This document shows positions 38,176-47,053 of a stretch of 64,000 bases of DNA, in pieces. How positions within the stretch are numbered: position 1 is the first letter of the stretch; every line of letters starts with the position of its first letter. The stretch spans positions 2,232,001-2,296,000 of the forward strand of contig NZ_AP019777.1 of the NCBI RefSeq assembly GCF_019669905.1, given 5' to 3'. This DNA comes from Methylomonas koyamae (GTDB taxonomy: Bacteria; Pseudomonadota; Gammaproteobacteria; Methylococcales; Methylomonadaceae). The notes beneath the pieces are model-generated. The model saw only the letters and a program-made list of their open reading frames with translations. It made no database searches and was not told the origin of the DNA. Both the position numbers and the translations under genes were made by a program.

Positions 38176-38580
38176 ATGAAAGTCGAAGAAGAAGGCAAAG
38201 TCTACGACGACATCAACATCACGCCGATGCTGGACGTGGCCTACGTGCTGTTGCTGATTTTCATCATCATGACCACCGCCACCGTGCAGGGCATTACCGT
38301 CAACCTGCCCAAGGCCAGCAGCACGCCCAGCCTGTCCAAACCCAAGACCAAGGCGATCTCGATCACGCCGGACGGCAGCGTTTACCTGGATACCTATCCG
38401 GTGTCCTTGCAAGAACTGGAAACCCGCTTGGCGCAATACAAGGCGGCGACGCCGGACCTGCCGGTGGTGGTCAAGGCCGACGCCAGCGTGCAGTACCAGA
38501 AGGTGATCGAGGTCTTGGACATTGTGACTCGGTTGCAGATTAGTCAGTTGGGGTTGGTGACGCAGAAGTTGGTGAAGTAA
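38176..38580 (+). CDS. exbD: ExbD-type biopolymer transport protein 2 (134 aa)
   Basis: Same length as the first copy and very similar, with the membrane aspartate in PMLDVAYVLLLIF and the end LVTQKLVK. A GGAG site lies 8 nt before the ATG and the gene is 15 bp after exbB2. It is the stator partner of the Ton motor. The 502-bp gap to tonB2 is filled with repeats, whereas copy 1 has a 9-bp gap there. Confidence 0.93.
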   Translation: MKVEEEGKVYDDINITPMLDVAYVLLLIFIIMTTATVQGITVNLPKASSTPSLSKPKTKAISITPDGSVYLDTYPVSLQELETRLAQYKAATPDLPVVVKADASVQYQKVIEVLDIVTRLQISQLGLVTQKLVK

Positions 38581-38585
38581 AGGAT

Positions 38586-38852
38586 GTGTCGCTGGCGCGA
38601 CGGGTTTTATTTTAAGTCGGGTCTCGGCCCGACAGCCGAGATACTTTCTTTTGCATCGCCAAAAGAAAGTATCCAAAGAAAAGGCGACCCGGCATTCCGC
38701 CTTGATCCTGCGCTTCTCGCTTTTGGCGAGGGTTTTCGGAAGGGGCTTCCTGCCCCTCCGAAAACGCGCGGCCTCCCTGCCGCGCCCCTGCGGGCCGATC
38801 TCGCCAAAAGCTGCGATGCTCGGGGCGGAATAACGGGAGCAACCCCGTCCCG
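38586..38852 (+). repeat. Long extragenic repeat, copy R1 (direct)
   Basis: It starts GTGTCGCTGGCGCGACGG and contains the palindrome ACTTTCTTTT...AAAAGAAAGT, then CGGAAGGGGCTTCCTGCCCC, and ends near GGAGCAACC. Copy R2 (39794-40057) repeats the same blocks in the same order and R3 (40190-40450) inverts them. Open frames inside are fortuitous. Confidence 0.85.
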
Positions 38853-38901
38853 CGCGTAAAACGACCAGGTGGATTGCCGATGCCGCTATTGCCTTGGACG
38901 T

Positions 38902-39002
38902 AGGGTGGGCACGGTTTATGTGCCCACGCGGAATGGCGCGATGCGTGCTGTGGACACCAATAGCGCCCACGCGGAATCAAACCGGCGCGGAATCAAACCG
39001 GG
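38902..39002. repeat. Small palindrome and 16-bp tandem repeat before tonB2
   Basis: GTGGGCAC...GTGCCCAC forms a palindrome near 38904-38926. GCGGAATCAAACCGG occurs twice with a 16-bp period (38971-39001). Together with R1 these fill the exbD2-tonB2 spacer, which has no gene of its own. Confidence 0.6.
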
Positions 39003-39082
39003 GAAAACCAGGCCGGGTATCGGCCGGATGGATTGGAGAACACGGCGCACTGGGCGTTGTGGCGACGACTGATTGAAACGAG

Positions 39083-39757
39083 ATGACAAACAAATACGCC
39101 TGGCTGCGGCGCTTGCCGGTGGTGTTGGGGATAGGGTTGAGCCTGTTGATTGCGCTGGGCGTGTGGTGGTTGGCGGACAAGTTCGAGAAGCCGCCGCAGA
39201 CCAAAAAGCAAGTGCAGCAGATCACGATGATCCAGCCGCCGCCTCCGCCACCCCCACCGCCGGAGCAAGCGCCGCCTCCGCCGGAAGAGATCAAAGAAGA
39301 AAAGATCGAGCAGCCCGAGCCGGAACCCGAGCCCGAACCTTCGCCGGAGCCGGACGAAGCGCCGCCGGCCGAAGACCTGGGCGTGGATGCCGACGGCACC
39401 GCCGGCAGCGACGGCTTTGGCCTGCAAGCCCGCAAGGGCGGCCGCTCGATCCTGGGCGGTGGCGGCGGCAACGCCATCCTCTGGTACGGCGGCCAGATCC
39501 AGCGCCAGGTCGAGACCGGCCTGCAAAACCTGCTGACCGACACCCCGGCCGCGCAAGCCGGCTACAGCGTGATCCTGGAAATCTGGGTCGGCCCGGACGG
39601 CCGCATCAGCCGCAGTGAATTGGCCGGCGGCAGCGGTAAGGCCGACATCGACCAAGCCCTGCGTGCGGCCTTGCCGCGGCTGCGGGCCAGCGTCGGCCGG
39701 CCGCCGCCGGAGAGCATGCCGCAGCCGATTCGGATACGGTTGAGTTCGAGGGTTTAA
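39083..39757 (+). CDS. TonB-type energy transducer 2 (224 aa)
   Basis: The anchor helix is at about 13-30 (VVLGIGLSLLIALGVWWL). A proline run and Glu-Pro repeats span about 50-95. The conserved linker DLGVDADGTAGSDGFGL leads to ARKGG, and a TonB/TolA-like C-terminal domain ends SSRV. It differs from copy 1 mostly in the arm length and the C-terminal surface, so the two may contact different outer-membrane partners. Repeats R1 and R2 lie on either side of the gene. No receptor gene is near. Confidence 0.88.
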   Translation: MTNKYAWLRRLPVVLGIGLSLLIALGVWWLADKFEKPPQTKKQVQQITMIQPPPPPPPPPEQAPPPPEEIKEEKIEQPEPEPEPEPSPEPDEAPPAEDLGVDADGTAGSDGFGLQARKGGRSILGGGGGNAILWYGGQIQRQVETGLQNLLTDTPAAQAGYSVILEIWVGPDGRISRSELAGGSGKADIDQALRAALPRLRASVGRPPPESMPQPIRIRLSSRV

Positions 39758-39793
39758 GCAATAGTGCTTCAGCTCTTGGTAGGGCATGGCGTT

Positions 39794-40057
39794 GTGTCGC
39801 TGGCGCGACGGCTGATTTTAATGTCGGTTCCCGCACCGACAAGCGGGTTTCTTTCTTTTGCTCGGCCAAAAGAAAGAAACCAAAGAAAAGGCCGCCCCGC
39901 TGCCGCTTGAATCCTGCGCGCCGTCGGGTTTGGCAAGGGTTTTCGGAAGGGGCTTCCTGCCCCTCCGAAAACGCGCGGCCTCCCTGCCGCGCCCCTGACG
40001 GGCTGATCTTGCCAAACCCGCCGGTGCTCGGCGCGGCAAAGGGGAGCAACCGGCGAA
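39794..40057 (+). repeat. Long extragenic repeat, copy R2 (direct)
   Basis: Same block order as R1: GTGTCGCTGGCGCGACGG, a palindrome TTTCTTTCTTTT...AAAAGAAAGAAA, the block TTTTCGGAAGGGGCTTCCTG, and GGTGCTCGGCGCGGCAAA near the end. It sits between tonB2 and porin 2. Confidence 0.85.
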
Positions 40058-40189
40058 CCGGTATTCAATCGTTGTGGCGGTAGCGAAGCCTTTAAAAACC
40101 CCGCGTCCGATTGCGCTGGGGGCAATCGGACCGATCCAGACAGAAGATTTACCCGTGTTGTTCGGTGAGTCTGCCGGTAGTGGGAGGGT

Positions 40190-40450
40190 TTTATCTCCCG
40201 TTTGCCGCGCCGAGCACCGCCGCTTTTATCGAGAATTGCCCGAAGGGGTGCGGCAGGGATGCCGCACGGCGGCGGAGGGGCTGGGAAGCCCCTTCTGCCG
40301 GCCCTCGATAAAAGCGGTGGAGCGCAGGGAATAAGCGGCATCCGGGTGGCCTTTCTTTTGGTGGCTTTTCTTTGGCCAAACAAAGAAAAGCCACTCGGCT
40401 GTCGGGCCGAGACCCGACATTAAAAAAGCTTCGCGCTAGCGAAACCTTAA
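40190..40450 (-). repeat. Long extragenic repeat, copy R3 (inverted)
   Basis: Read on the minus strand it shows the R1/R2 order: GTCGGGTCTCGGCCCGACAG, a perfect 14-bp palindrome (40361-40374 with 40381-40394), a GGGGCTTCC block, and GGTGCTCGGCGCGGCAAA at the far end. R2 and R3 are inverted to each other and could pair in the transcript. Short IRs with GTCCGATTGC/GCAATCGGAC (40109-40136) stand between them. The remaining bases to the porin start hold no gene. Confidence 0.8.
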
Positions 40451-40547
40451 AAACACAGGCGTCCGATGACGCCGACGCGAATCGGACTTACATGAGCTAC
40501 TTCGGCTAGCGAACTATTGAAAACCAAGCAATAACCGAAAAACCAAA

Positions 40548-42455
40548 ATGAATACCGTAAGCAAATCCCTGGCCCTGGTTTTGACCGGCAGCCTGACCGC
40601 CAGCGCCGGCGCGGCGCAAGCCGCCACTCCGGCCCCGGCCGACGCCGTGATTCCGGTCAAGAAATCCACCCTGGTCAACCTGGTCGACCTGCTGGTGCAG
40701 CGCGGCGTGATTAACCAAGATGAAGGCCAAGGCCTGGTGCAGGCCGCCGAACAGGAAGCGGTCGCCGCGCAGGCCAAAGCCGAATCGGCCAATGCCGCGC
40801 GCGCTGCTAATCCGGCCGGCAATAGCGGAACCTCGGCTACGGCCACCCCGGACGCCGCCCAAACCGCGGCCGACTGGGCCGGCGAGCCGGCCAATGTTGC
40901 GGGTAAAACCGGCAAAACCAAACACGTCGCTTACGTGCCCGAGTTCGTCAAAAAAGAAATCCGCGACCAGGTCCGCGCCGAACTGAAGGCCGAGGTGTTG
41001 CAGGACGTGAAGCGCGACGCCAAAGACGAAGGCTGGGGCATTCCCGGCGCGTTGCCGGAGTGGGTGGCGGCGATCCATCCCAGCTTCGATATCCGTATCC
41101 GTTTCGCCGACGAGTTCTACGGTAAAGAAAACGCCGGCGGGGTCGAGAACGTCGGCCTCGATGCGGCCGGCAACTTCGTCGGCCCCTACAACTGGCTGGC
41201 CATCAACCGTGCCGCCACCGGCAACCAGGCCGGCTTGACCACCCAGGTCTCGCTGAACCCGAACGAGGCCATCATTAACAACCAAAAAGACCGGCTGCGG
41301 CTACGCGAACGCTTCCGTCTCGGCTTCGAAGCCAACCTGGCCGACGGTTTGAAAGCCGGGGTGCGCTTTGCCACCAGCAACATCAACAACCCCGTCTCGA
41401 ACGACCAGACCCTGGGCAACACCGGCCAGTCCTACCAGTTCGCCATCGACCGCGCCTATCTGCAATACGATTTCCTGGACGAACGTAAGACCAACTGGTT
41501 TAGCTTGTATGCCGGCCGCATCATCAATCCGTTCCTGTCCACCGACGTGGTGTTCGACCCGGATTTGAGTTTCGAAGGCGTGGCCGGCAGCTTCCGCTTG
41601 CCGTTCAATCGCGGCAGCAACAAACTGGCCGGCTACAAAACGCCGAACCCGACCGCCCGCTTCGGCATCAACCAGGGCCAGCAGACCCCGGACAGCCTGT
41701 TCGTCACGCTGGGCGTATTCCCGTTGCAGGACATCGACGTCTCGGTCAACGACAAATGGTTGTATGCCGGCCAGGTCGGCGCCGACTGGCTGGTGTGGCA
41801 GGACTCGCGGTTGAATCTGGCCGCGTCGTATTACGAATTCCACAACGTCCAGGCCCGGCGCAATCCGGTCGGCAGCCATGCCTACGACTGGACCGCACCG
41901 CAGTTCGTGCAGAAGGGCAACTCGATGGTGGCGATCAGCGACGCCAACACCTTGCTGCCCAACTGCACCGACACGGTGGGCTGCTTGTTCGGCCTGGCCT
42001 CCGAATTCAAGGTGTTCAATGCCACGGCCATGTTCGATTACGCCGGCTTCGGCGACACCCACGTGCTGTTCACCGCCGATTATGCCCAAAACCTGGGCTT
42101 CAACCGGCAGAAAATCCTCAGCCAGTTCGGCACCGCCTTCGCCAGCACCGACCTGCAACCGCGCACCAAGGCCTACCAGGTGCGGGTCGACGTCGGCGTG
42201 CCGGAACTGCGGCGCTGGGCCGACTGGAACGTCAACCTGGCTTATCGCTACGTGCAGCGCGACGCGGTGCTGGACGCCTTCACCGACTCGATCTTCCACC
42301 AGGGCGGTACCGATGCCAAGGGCTGGGTGATGGGCCTGCAATACGGCCTGGCCAAAAGCACCTGGCTCAACCTGCGCTGGTTCAGCACCGACGCCATCGA
42401 CGGTCCCCGCTACAGCATCGACACCGTCAACGTCGATTTGAATGCGCGGTTCTAG
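40548..42455 (+). CDS. Putative porin 2 with N-terminal helical segment (635 aa)
   Basis: Outer-membrane barrel paralogous to 15644-17338 and about 70 residues longer. The signal peptide ends near AGAAQA. An N-terminal helical part (LVNLVDLLVQRGVINQDEGQ; KKEIRDQVRAELKAEV) precedes the barrel. The barrel shares RLRERFRLGFEANLADGLKA and AIDRAYLQYDF with copy 1 and ends in phenylalanine (LNARF). Most of the extra length is Ala/Thr/Pro-rich linker and two loops. It lies after the repeat-filled spacer and 11 bp before the coiled-coil gene. Confidence 0.86.
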   Translation: MNTVSKSLALVLTGSLTASAGAAQAATPAPADAVIPVKKSTLVNLVDLLVQRGVINQDEGQGLVQAAEQEAVAAQAKAESANAARAANPAGNSGTSATATPDAAQTAADWAGEPANVAGKTGKTKHVAYVPEFVKKEIRDQVRAELKAEVLQDVKRDAKDEGWGIPGALPEWVAAIHPSFDIRIRFADEFYGKENAGGVENVGLDAAGNFVGPYNWLAINRAATGNQAGLTTQVSLNPNEAIINNQKDRLRLRERFRLGFEANLADGLKAGVRFATSNINNPVSNDQTLGNTGQSYQFAIDRAYLQYDFLDERKTNWFSLYAGRIINPFLSTDVVFDPDLSFEGVAGSFRLPFNRGSNKLAGYKTPNPTARFGINQGQQTPDSLFVTLGVFPLQDIDVSVNDKWLYAGQVGADWLVWQDSRLNLAASYYEFHNVQARRNPVGSHAYDWTAPQFVQKGNSMVAISDANTLLPNCTDTVGCLFGLASEFKVFNATAMFDYAGFGDTHVLFTADYAQNLGFNRQKILSQFGTAFASTDLQPRTKAYQVRVDVGVPELRRWADWNVNLAYRYVQRDAVLDAFTDSIFHQGGTDAKGWVMGLQYGLAKSTWLNLRWFSTDAIDGPRYSIDTVNVDLNARF

Positions 42456-42466
42456 GAGGGCAGGCG

Positions 42467-43345
42467 ATGGCTAAGCAACAACCCTGGCGCTGGATTTATG
42501 TCCCGCCGTTATGCCTGCTACTGCTGTTGGCCGGCATTGAAACCAGTGACGCCGAACCCAAAGCCGCCGTCCCCGGCGGCGACGCGATCAAAAAGGCCCA
42601 AGGCCTGATCCGCCAGCTCAGCCAGGAAAAGCAAGCGCTGGAAGCCGAGAAAGCGGCCTGGCTCAACGAAAAGGCCGGTCTGGAAGCCAAGCTGAAAAGC
42701 CTGGAAGCCGCCGTGGCGCAACTGGCGCCGCTGCAAGGCGAAGTCGCGCGCTATAAAAACGGCTTGGAAGCGGTCAAAACCAGCCTGGAAAGCCAGCTCA
42801 GCCAGCAGCGCCAGCGCGAACAGGCCCTGGTGCAAAAACACAACGATGTGGTGGCCAAAGCCCGCGCCATTCGCGACGACAACCAATTGTTGGTGCAGGC
42901 GGTGCAGGAACGGGAGCAGTGGATCGGCCAATGCGGCCAACTGAACCAACAGTTGCGCGAGCTGAACCAAAAAGTGGTCGAGCAATACGAACAGAAAGGC
43001 CTGTGGCAGCAACTGGCGGAACTGGAACCGCTCACCGGCATCGCCAAGGTCGACAGCCAAAACCGGGCCGAGGCATACCGTTATCAGCTCAAGCAGTTGA
43101 AAGTGACGCCGTTCGAGGCCGGTGCGGCGTTAGCGGCCGGCCAGGCCGCGGCCGAGCCGGCGCAGGAAGCGTCAGAGCCCATCGACACCGCCACCCGCGC
43201 CGAGCCTGGCGCCGATAGCGCCGGCGGGCAGCCGGCAGAAGCGGCCAGCGCAACCGCAGCGTCCTCAGCCGCAGTGCCGCTGGGTGACAGCGAATCCGCA
43301 GTGGCATCGCCACAAACGCCTGTCAATCGGGGGGCTGGGCAATGA
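42467..43345 (+). CDS. Secreted coiled-coil protein 2 with one conserved cysteine (292 aa)
   Basis: The ATG at 42467 follows AGGAGGG and overlaps nothing; upstream codons in frame lie inside the porin. The signal peptide ends near TSDAEP, and a coiled coil at about 40-150 precedes the conserved QCGQLN (the only Cys of the mature chain) and VVEQYEQKGLWQQL. An Ala/Glu/Pro-rich tail of about 75 residues, absent in the first copy, ends the protein. The stop overlaps the start of tpsB2 (ATGA), so translation is coupled. This suggests the coiled-coil protein works with the TPS pore. The family is unnamed to my knowledge. Confidence 0.82.
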   Translation: MAKQQPWRWIYVPPLCLLLLLAGIETSDAEPKAAVPGGDAIKKAQGLIRQLSQEKQALEAEKAAWLNEKAGLEAKLKSLEAAVAQLAPLQGEVARYKNGLEAVKTSLESQLSQQRQREQALVQKHNDVVAKARAIRDDNQLLVQAVQEREQWIGQCGQLNQQLRELNQKVVEQYEQKGLWQQLAELEPLTGIAKVDSQNRAEAYRYQLKQLKVTPFEAGAALAAGQAAAEPAQEASEPIDTATRAEPGADSAGGQPAEAASATAASSAAVPLGDSESAVASPQTPVNRGAGQ

Positions 43346-45027
43346 AACGCTGCCAACCGTTAACGCCGGCCTGGCTGGCCGCCTGCTGTCTGCTCGCTAG
43401 CGCAGCCGATGCCGCGCCGCCGCCGGCGCCAACGCCGCCCGGCGAGGCCGCCCGCGGCGACAGCGCGGCCGCAGCCGGTACCGGAAAGGACGCCGCCGAC
43501 ACCGCCACGCAATGGGCCGGCGAAGCGCAGCCGCGCTTCGACGTGCTGGACTTTCAGATCGACGGCAACAGCCTGCTCGACGACGAAACTCTGGAACAGG
43601 CGGTGTATCCCTATCTGGGGCCGGAGAAAACCGTGGCCGATGTGGAACAGGCCCGGGCCGCGCTGGAGCAGGCCTACCGCGCCGCCGGTTACCCGACCGT
43701 GGTGGTGTCGATCCCGGAACAGGACGTCAACGAGGCCAGCGTCAGGCTGCAAGTGGTGGAGGGCAGTATCGAGACCTTGCACATCAGCGGTTCGCGCTAT
43801 TTCGACTTGGGCAAGATCCGCGCCGGGGTGCCAGCCCTGGCCGAGGGCCGGGCGCCGCATATGCCGCAGGTGCAGGAACAGATCAACGCGCTGGCCAAGC
43901 AATCCGGCGACCGCTCGATCACGCCGGTGTTCCGCGCCGGCTCGACCCCGGGCAAGATGGAAGTGGAACTGAAGGTCAAGGACGAACTGCCGCTGCACGG
44001 CAGTCTGGAGCTGAACAGCCGCAACTCGGAACATACCAGCTACACCCGGCTGCAAGGCAGCTTGCGCTACGACAACCTGTGGCAGAAGTTCCACAGTGCT
44101 TCGGTGCAATACCAGGTCTCGCCGCAAAACGCCGAAGAAGTCGAAGTCTGGTCCGGCACCTACGTGCTGCCGACCGGCTGGGCCGACACCCGGCTGGCGC
44201 TGTACGGCATCGGCATCAGCTCCAGCACCCAGCTCGGCGTCAACGTCGGCGGCCTGTCGGTGGTCGGCGCCGGTTCCATCTACGGCGCCCGCCTGGTGAA
44301 ACCGCTGGACGGCGCCAGCGACGGCGTGCTGCACAGCCTCAACTTCGGCGTGGATTACAAGAGCTTCGACCAGCAGATCGCCCAGTTCGCCGGCAGCGGC
44401 AGCCCGATCAGCTACGCCGCCTTCGTCGCCGGTTACGACGGCGTCCGCCGCGGCGACGGTTATGCCAGCAGCCTGAACCTGAGCGGCCACTTCAGCTTCC
44501 GCGGCCTGGGCAACGACGCCGAGCAGTTCGAAAGCAAACGCGCCGGCGCCACGCCCAATTTCCTCTACCTGACCGCCGAGCTGAAACACCAACAGCAACT
44601 GCCGGGAGACTTTCGGCTGCAAGCCCGCGCCGGCGGCCAGGCCAGCATGGCGAAACTGATCAGCAACGAACAGTTCTCGGCCGGCGGCCCGCTCAGCGTC
44701 AGGGGCTACCACCAGACCCAGGTGCTGGGCGACCACGGCGTCAACCTGTCGCTGGAGCTGTACAGCCCGCACCTGCTGCCGAATGAGATCGACACCGCGC
44801 AAAACCTGCGCCTGCTCGGCTTCATCGACTGGGCCCACCTGTGGACCGATGCGCCGATTGCACCGACCCCGGCCAGCGAAACCCTGGCCGCGGCCGGCAT
44901 CGGCCTCAGGCTGCAACTGCTGAAACGCCTGAGCGGCGAACTGGACTGGGCCTACCCGTTCCATTCCCACGGCACCGTCGACATCGGACAACAACGCCTC
45001 GATTTTAGGATGGCTTATGAGTTTTGA
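43342..45027 (+). CDS. TpsB two-partner secretion transporter 2 (561 aa)
   Basis: Complete outer-membrane pore for a TpsA. The signal peptide is cut near ADAAPPP. A low-complexity Ala/Asp linker leads to the POTRA domains (about 65-225; FDVLDFQIDGNSLLDDE, then SIPEQDV). A 16-strand-type barrel follows, with SVRGYHQTQVLGDHG and the C-terminal phenylalanine (MAYEF). It is clearly homologous to the partial gene at the window start. Last gene of the set, coupled to the coiled-coil gene by a 4-bp overlap. It most likely exports TpsA2, although seven genes and 7.4 kb separate their facing ends; such separation is unusual for TPS pairs. Confidence 0.93.
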   Translation: MKRCQPLTPAWLAACCLLASAADAAPPPAPTPPGEAARGDSAAAAGTGKDAADTATQWAGEAQPRFDVLDFQIDGNSLLDDETLEQAVYPYLGPEKTVADVEQARAALEQAYRAAGYPTVVVSIPEQDVNEASVRLQVVEGSIETLHISGSRYFDLGKIRAGVPALAEGRAPHMPQVQEQINALAKQSGDRSITPVFRAGSTPGKMEVELKVKDELPLHGSLELNSRNSEHTSYTRLQGSLRYDNLWQKFHSASVQYQVSPQNAEEVEVWSGTYVLPTGWADTRLALYGIGISSSTQLGVNVGGLSVVGAGSIYGARLVKPLDGASDGVLHSLNFGVDYKSFDQQIAQFAGSGSPISYAAFVAGYDGVRRGDGYASSLNLSGHFSFRGLGNDAEQFESKRAGATPNFLYLTAELKHQQQLPGDFRLQARAGGQASMAKLISNEQFSAGGPLSVRGYHQTQVLGDHGVNLSLELYSPHLLPNEIDTAQNLRLLGFIDWAHLWTDAPIAPTPASETLAAAGIGLRLQLLKRLSGELDWAYPFHSHGTVDIGQQRLDFRMAYEF

Positions 45028-45258
45028 TCCTGAGATTGAGCGTACGGAAAAGCAACAGCCAAGCAACAGCAACTGTTGCTATTCCAACTTTTGGCAGCGG
45101 GTCTTTGTTCCGATTCGGTCAGTTTGCTGCTTGATCCGAGCCACCAGGTTGGCTCGCGAGCATCGAATAAGCAGTAACTTGCGCCGAATTGGCCTGGCGA
45201 GTACGAGTCGGGCCGCTCGGCAAGCCTACTAGCCAAGCGGTAAGCTCCGTTTGAGCAT

Positions 45259-45283
45259 AAATCGATACGGATATCGATTTTTT
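45259..45283 (+). terminator. Rho-independent terminator after tpsB2
   Basis: AAATCGATA (45259-45267) and TATCGATTT (45272-45280) form a perfect 9-bp stem with loop CGGA, followed by T3 beyond the arm. It closes the second TPS-Ton set. The remaining 230 bp between tpsB2 and this site, and 100 bp after it, show no gene. Confidence 0.8.
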
Positions 45284-45386
45284 GGAATGGAATCTGCTAT
45301 TCAGATCACGGTATTGCTTGGGCTTACCGAAGAACCCGGCCGGCGAGCGGCATTTAGTGGCAACTTAGACGTTTATATGAACAGTT

Positions 45387-46508
45387 ATGGATACAGTGCT
45401 TAACCGCGATTTCGACAATCCGGCGGAGGATGCCGCCGCGCCGTTATTGGCATTCGACGAATCGCAATCCAGAAAGCTGGCGTTATCGACCCGCGCCACG
45501 GCAATGGTGTTCGAAGACCCGGTGTCCAGGCGTTTGTTGGAACAAATCGAGCGGATTGCGCCGAGCGACGCCACAGTACTGGTGATCGGCGAGACCGGCA
45601 CCGGCAAGGAGTTGGTAGCTCGCCATATTCATGCGTTGAGCAAACGCAGCAAGTATATGTTCGGTGCGCTAAATTGCGCGGCCTTGAGCGAGAATTTGAT
45701 CGAAAGCGAATTGTTCGGCCATGAAAAAGGCGCGTTTACCGGCGCCTTGACGTCGAAAGAAGGCTGGTTCGAAACCGCCGATAAAGGTAGCTTGTTTCTG
45801 GACGAAATCGGCGATTTGCCGCTGGGTTTGCAAGCCAAATTGCTCCGGGTGTTGCAGGAACGCGAGGTGGTCAAAGTCGGTTCGCGCCAACCGAAACCGG
45901 TCGATGTGCGCATCATCGCCGCGACCAATATCAACCTGGAAGAGGCGGTGGCGGCCCAGCATTTTCGGGCCGATTTGTATTACCGCTTCAATGTCGCGAC
46001 CATCCATTTGATGCCGTTGCGCGAACGCCCCGGCGATATTCTGCCTTTGGCGCGGCATTTTCTGAAAATCTACGGCGAGCGCCTCGGCCACGATGAAGTG
46101 AAATTATCGCCCGGCGCCGAATTGGCTTTAGTGAATTACGATTGGCCGGGCAATATCCGCGAGCTGGAAAATGCAATTCACCGCACCTTGCTGGTCTGTC
46201 CCGGTAACCGGCTTGGGCCGGAGGACTTCAAACTGTCCGGCGTGCGTGCGCCGGAGCATGTGCCGGCGGTATCGGTCGATTCGCTGGAAACCGCGTTGGA
46301 ACGGCTGTGCGAGCAGGCACCGCCGAAATTGTTCGAGATAATCGAAGAAACCGTGATTCGCATCGCCTTCGGCTATTGCGAAAAGAACCAGGTACAGACT
46401 GCGAAATTGCTGGACATCAGCCGCAATGTATTGCGCCATAAGCTCGAGCTTTACGGCATGTTGCAGCAGGTCGGTAAACGCGGTTCGGTGCTGCATTTAG
46501 AGCGCTAA
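45387..46508 (+). CDS. Sigma-54-dependent activator without receiver domain, SfnR-like (373 aa)
   Basis: Enhancer-binding AAA+ protein that opens RNA polymerase-sigma-54 complexes. It has a short N-terminus (about 40 aa) with no receiver, PAS or GAF domain. The AAA+ core holds Walker A GETGTGKE (about 68-75), the sigma-54 contact loop GAFTGA (about 115-120), Walker B LFLDEIGD (about 136-143) and NIRELENAIHRTLLVC. The C-terminal Fis-type HTH is at about 335-360 (QTAKLLDISRNVLRHKLEL). The build and wording match SfnR, which switches on organosulfur use under sulfate limitation in Pseudomonas, and sulfate genes follow. It could instead act on other sigma-54 promoters nearby. I found no sigma-54 site in the sulfur genes of this window. 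Confidence 0.85.
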   Translation: MDTVLNRDFDNPAEDAAAPLLAFDESQSRKLALSTRATAMVFEDPVSRRLLEQIERIAPSDATVLVIGETGTGKELVARHIHALSKRSKYMFGALNCAALSENLIESELFGHEKGAFTGALTSKEGWFETADKGSLFLDEIGDLPLGLQAKLLRVLQEREVVKVGSRQPKPVDVRIIAATNINLEEAVAAQHFRADLYYRFNVATIHLMPLRERPGDILPLARHFLKIYGERLGHDEVKLSPGAELALVNYDWPGNIRELENAIHRTLLVCPGNRLGPEDFKLSGVRAPEHVPAVSVDSLETALERLCEQAPPKLFEIIEETVIRIAFGYCEKNQVQTAKLLDISRNVLRHKLELYGMLQQVGKRGSVLHLER

Positions 46509-46748
46509 CGCGGTTTTTTTCGATCGGCGGGCGGGCTCGAACCGGCCGCTCGCTATATTGCCCTGTCGGCGCCGAATCTTCCCCATTCTCTATCGACGGT
46601 CCTCGCCTTGTTTGGCGAATAACTGACGGTCGCTTATCGGTTTTTTAGATGAATAAATCGATATTTACCGTTTCAAATGGTCATTTGTTTTTCGTACCAT
46701 GCTGCGCAACGGACCGAATACAACTAGTTGAAATTTATAGGAGGCCAA

Positions 46749-46934
46749 ATGGATATCCAGTTCGAAACCGAACCCGCCAAGTCGGCGCAGCAGCAGGAAT
46801 TGGTAGAGCAGATCGTGTCGATTTTGCAAGGGCTGCGTTTCGGTTCGGTGGAAATCGTGGTTCACGACGGACGAATTGTGCAAATCGAAAAACACGAAAA
46901 ATTCAGAGTCAAAACCGCGGCAAACGCCCATTGA
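46749..46934 (+). CDS. YezD-like small protein (DUF2292, 61 aa)
   Basis: The ATG at 46749 follows AGGAGG by 5 nt, which fixes this start over one 21 bp upstream. The core GLRFGSVEIVVHDGRIVQIE is the DUF2292 signature. KHEKFR follows. Members are often next to sulfur-assimilation genes and rise on sulfur starvation; the biochemical role is unknown. The 240 bp before it (46509-46740) must hold the promoter, which I could not fix. Confidence 0.78.
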   Translation: MDIQFETEPAKSAQQQELVEQIVSILQGLRFGSVEIVVHDGRIVQIEKHEKFRVKTAANAH

Positions 46935-47053
46935 GTTCTACCGCACCAGCGGCGATTAATCTTTAACGATAAACCGATAACCGACCGGATCGCCGGACGT
47001 TACCGATCCAGGAACCCTGTTTCCTTAACCGATACCACAACCACGGGTTAAAC

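Noticed and set aside
38584..38859. Small proteins in the exbD2-tonB2 spacer
   Set aside because: The frames lie in repeat R1 and recur in R2 and R3 in different frames. Coding is not conserved.
40074..40423. Several 60-85-residue frames between tonB2 and porin 2
   Set aside because: All are within repeats R2/R3 and their palindromes, with Arg/Pro/Ala-rich fortuitous products.
45017..45232. 71-residue frame after tpsB2
   Set aside because: It overlaps the end of tpsB2, lacks a ribosome site and has no recognisable feature.
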